A DNA stretch of 64,000 nt from Methylorubrum sp. B1-46 (GTDB lineage Bacteria > Pseudomonadota > Alphaproteobacteria > Rhizobiales > Beijerinckiaceae): the NCBI RefSeq assembly GCF_021117295.1, contig NZ_CP088247.1, positions 3,425,001 through 3,489,000 on the forward strand. Reading direction: 5' to 3'. Shown here one piece after another: positions 63,252 to 64,000 of the stretch (positions are counted from its first letter, which is position 1; every line of letters begins with the position of its first letter). Below the pieces are notes generated by a model. That model had not been told where the DNA came from. It did not search any database and was given only the letters and a program-made list of their open reading frames with translations. A program made the translations under genes and the position numbers.

Positions 63252-64000
63252 ATGCGGGATTTCAGCCGGAAACCGGAAGACGACTTTCGCGGGGATGGAC
63301 CCGCGACGTCGATCAGGGTCGGAACTCTTGTCGTCGCCTACGATGCGCCCGAGGCCCGGCCCGACGCCCGTGCGCTCGCCGTCGAGATGCCCGTCAACGT
63401 CATCTACGGCACCGTGCCCTACGCGGTGATGATGCTGACGCCGGCCGATCTGGAAGACTTCGCCTACGGCTTCAGCCTGACCGAGGGCGTGATCGAATCC
63501 CCCGACGAGATCCGTGGCGTCACGGTCGAGCTCGGCGAGGGCGGCCTGCGGCTCCTCGTCGATCTCGCGCCGGGGCGGCTGCGCGAGCACCTCGCCCGCA
63601 AGCGCGCGATCAGCGGCCGCACCGGCTGTGGCGTCTGCGGCATCGAGGACCTCGCCGCTCTGCCGACCGCCAAGACGCGGTCCGGCCAAGGCTCGCATAA
63701 AGGTCCGCAGGTGACTTTGGCGGCGATCCAGACGGCGCTGACGGCGCTCTTCGACCGCCAGACCCTCAACCGGGAGACCCGCGCGGTCCATGCCGCCGGG
63801 TGGGCGGGGCTCGATGGAACGCTGGTGGCGGTGCGCGAGGACGTCGGCCGCCACAATGCTCTGGATAAGTGCATCGGAGCGCTGCTGCGCGAGGGCGTGC
63901 GGCCGGACGAGGGCTTCCTCGTCATCACCAGCCGCTGCTCGTTCGAGATGGCGGAGAAGGCCGCAACCCTCGGCGCTTCGGTTCTGGTGGCGATCTCCGC
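63252..64000 (+). CDS. fdhD: Formate dehydrogenase accessory sulfurtransferase FdhD (partial, 3' end outside window)
   Basis: FdhD transfers sulfur from IscS to the molybdenum cofactor of formate dehydrogenase. About 249 residues are visible, with NVIYGTVPYAVMMLTPADLEDFAYGFSLTEGVI, the catalytic cysteine pair in SGRTGCGVCGIEDL (about residues 120-133), AVHAAGW, VREDVGRHNALDK and ITSRCSFEMAEKAA. The frame is open at the right edge, so the stop is missing. ATG 63252 is the first in-frame start, after a weak GGGGATA. In a methylotroph it would support formate oxidation. Confidence 0.93.
   Translation, partial: MRDFSRKPEDDFRGDGPATSIRVGTLVVAYDAPEARPDARALAVEMPVNVIYGTVPYAVMMLTPADLEDFAYGFSLTEGVIESPDEIRGVTVELGEGGLRLLVDLAPGRLREHLARKRAISGRTGCGVCGIEDLAALPTAKTRSGQGSHKGPQVTLAAIQTALTALFDRQTLNRETRAVHAAGWAGLDGTLVAVREDVGRHNALDKCIGALLREGVRPDEGFLVITSRCSFEMAEKAATLGASVLVAIS

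Overview
The window is high-GC (roughly 70%) DNA from an aerobic alphaproteobacterium. The evidence points to the Rhizobiales, and most likely to the Methylobacterium/Methylorubrum group. It carries the conserved miaB-phoH-ybeY-corC-lnt block, an aa3-type cytochrome c oxidase operon in alphaproteobacterial order, aerobic cobaltochelatase CobS/CobT, a ligase-associated exonuclease with an ATP-dependent DNA ligase, a PodJ-like polarity protein, an ergothioneine EgtB/EgtD pair and FdhD. The species is inferred from gene content and protein flavour, not from a database match. No rRNA, tRNA, CRISPR array, prophage or insertion sequence was seen. The window reads as ordinary chromosome seeded with short palindromic repeats.

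Layout. 1-6.8 kb: tail of an unknown gene, a MEKHLA/PAS protein, then miaB, phoH, ybeY, corC-type CBS protein and lnt. 7-12.5 kb: a BA14K-type secreted protein, catalase divergent from oxyR, an AbrB-family membrane protein, diacylglycerol kinase, and two tandem paralogous mini membrane proteins. 12.7-16.8 kb: metallophosphoesterase, murI, egtB-egtD. 17-22 kb: DUF779 protein, assimilatory nitrate reductase nasA, siroheme synthase cysG. 22.3-25.8 kb: SCO protein, membrane glycosyltransferase, periplasmic binding protein. 26.2-31.2 kb: cobT, cobS, J-domain protein, BolA, ArfB. 31.2-37.4 kb: DUF1275 protein, TPR methyltransferase, exonuclease/ligase/YjbQ overlapping operon, DMT transporter, Pmp3. 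37.5-44.5 kb: fatty-acid beta-oxidation genes (fadB-type fusion, thiolase, acyl-CoA dehydrogenase) with an EAL protein and a DUF2059 protein. 44.8-52.9 kb: PodJ-like protein, small secreted protein, AlgX-like protein, 2'-5' RNA ligase/PAP2 pair, Gfo/Idh/MocA oxidoreductase. 52.9-63 kb (minus strand): M16 protease, thrC, DUF4864, surf1, DUF983, coxC, ctaG, a 54-aa CoxF-like protein, ctaB, ctaD, ctaC. The window ends inside fdhD.

How the genes work together. ctaC/ctaD/coxC encode the oxidase core; ctaB starts heme A synthesis, ctaG and the distant SCO gene supply copper, and surf1 helps assembly. nasA and cysG form a nitrate-assimilation unit, with siroheme for a nitrite reductase that lies elsewhere. 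fadE, thiolase and the hydratase/dehydrogenase fusion cover the beta-oxidation cycle. The exonuclease and ligase form a translationally coupled DNA-repair pair.

The most interesting signals are not genes. Two unrelated interspersed palindromic repeats begin exactly at the stop codon of the preceding gene: TGATACGG type at three loci, and TAGAGCATCGTC type at two of three loci. A related GC-rich palindromic element sits in frame inside the DNA ligase gene. A perfect 10-bp inverted repeat lies upstream of the acyl-CoA dehydrogenase gene. An AT-rich leader hairpin covers the ribosome binding site of a small secreted protein.
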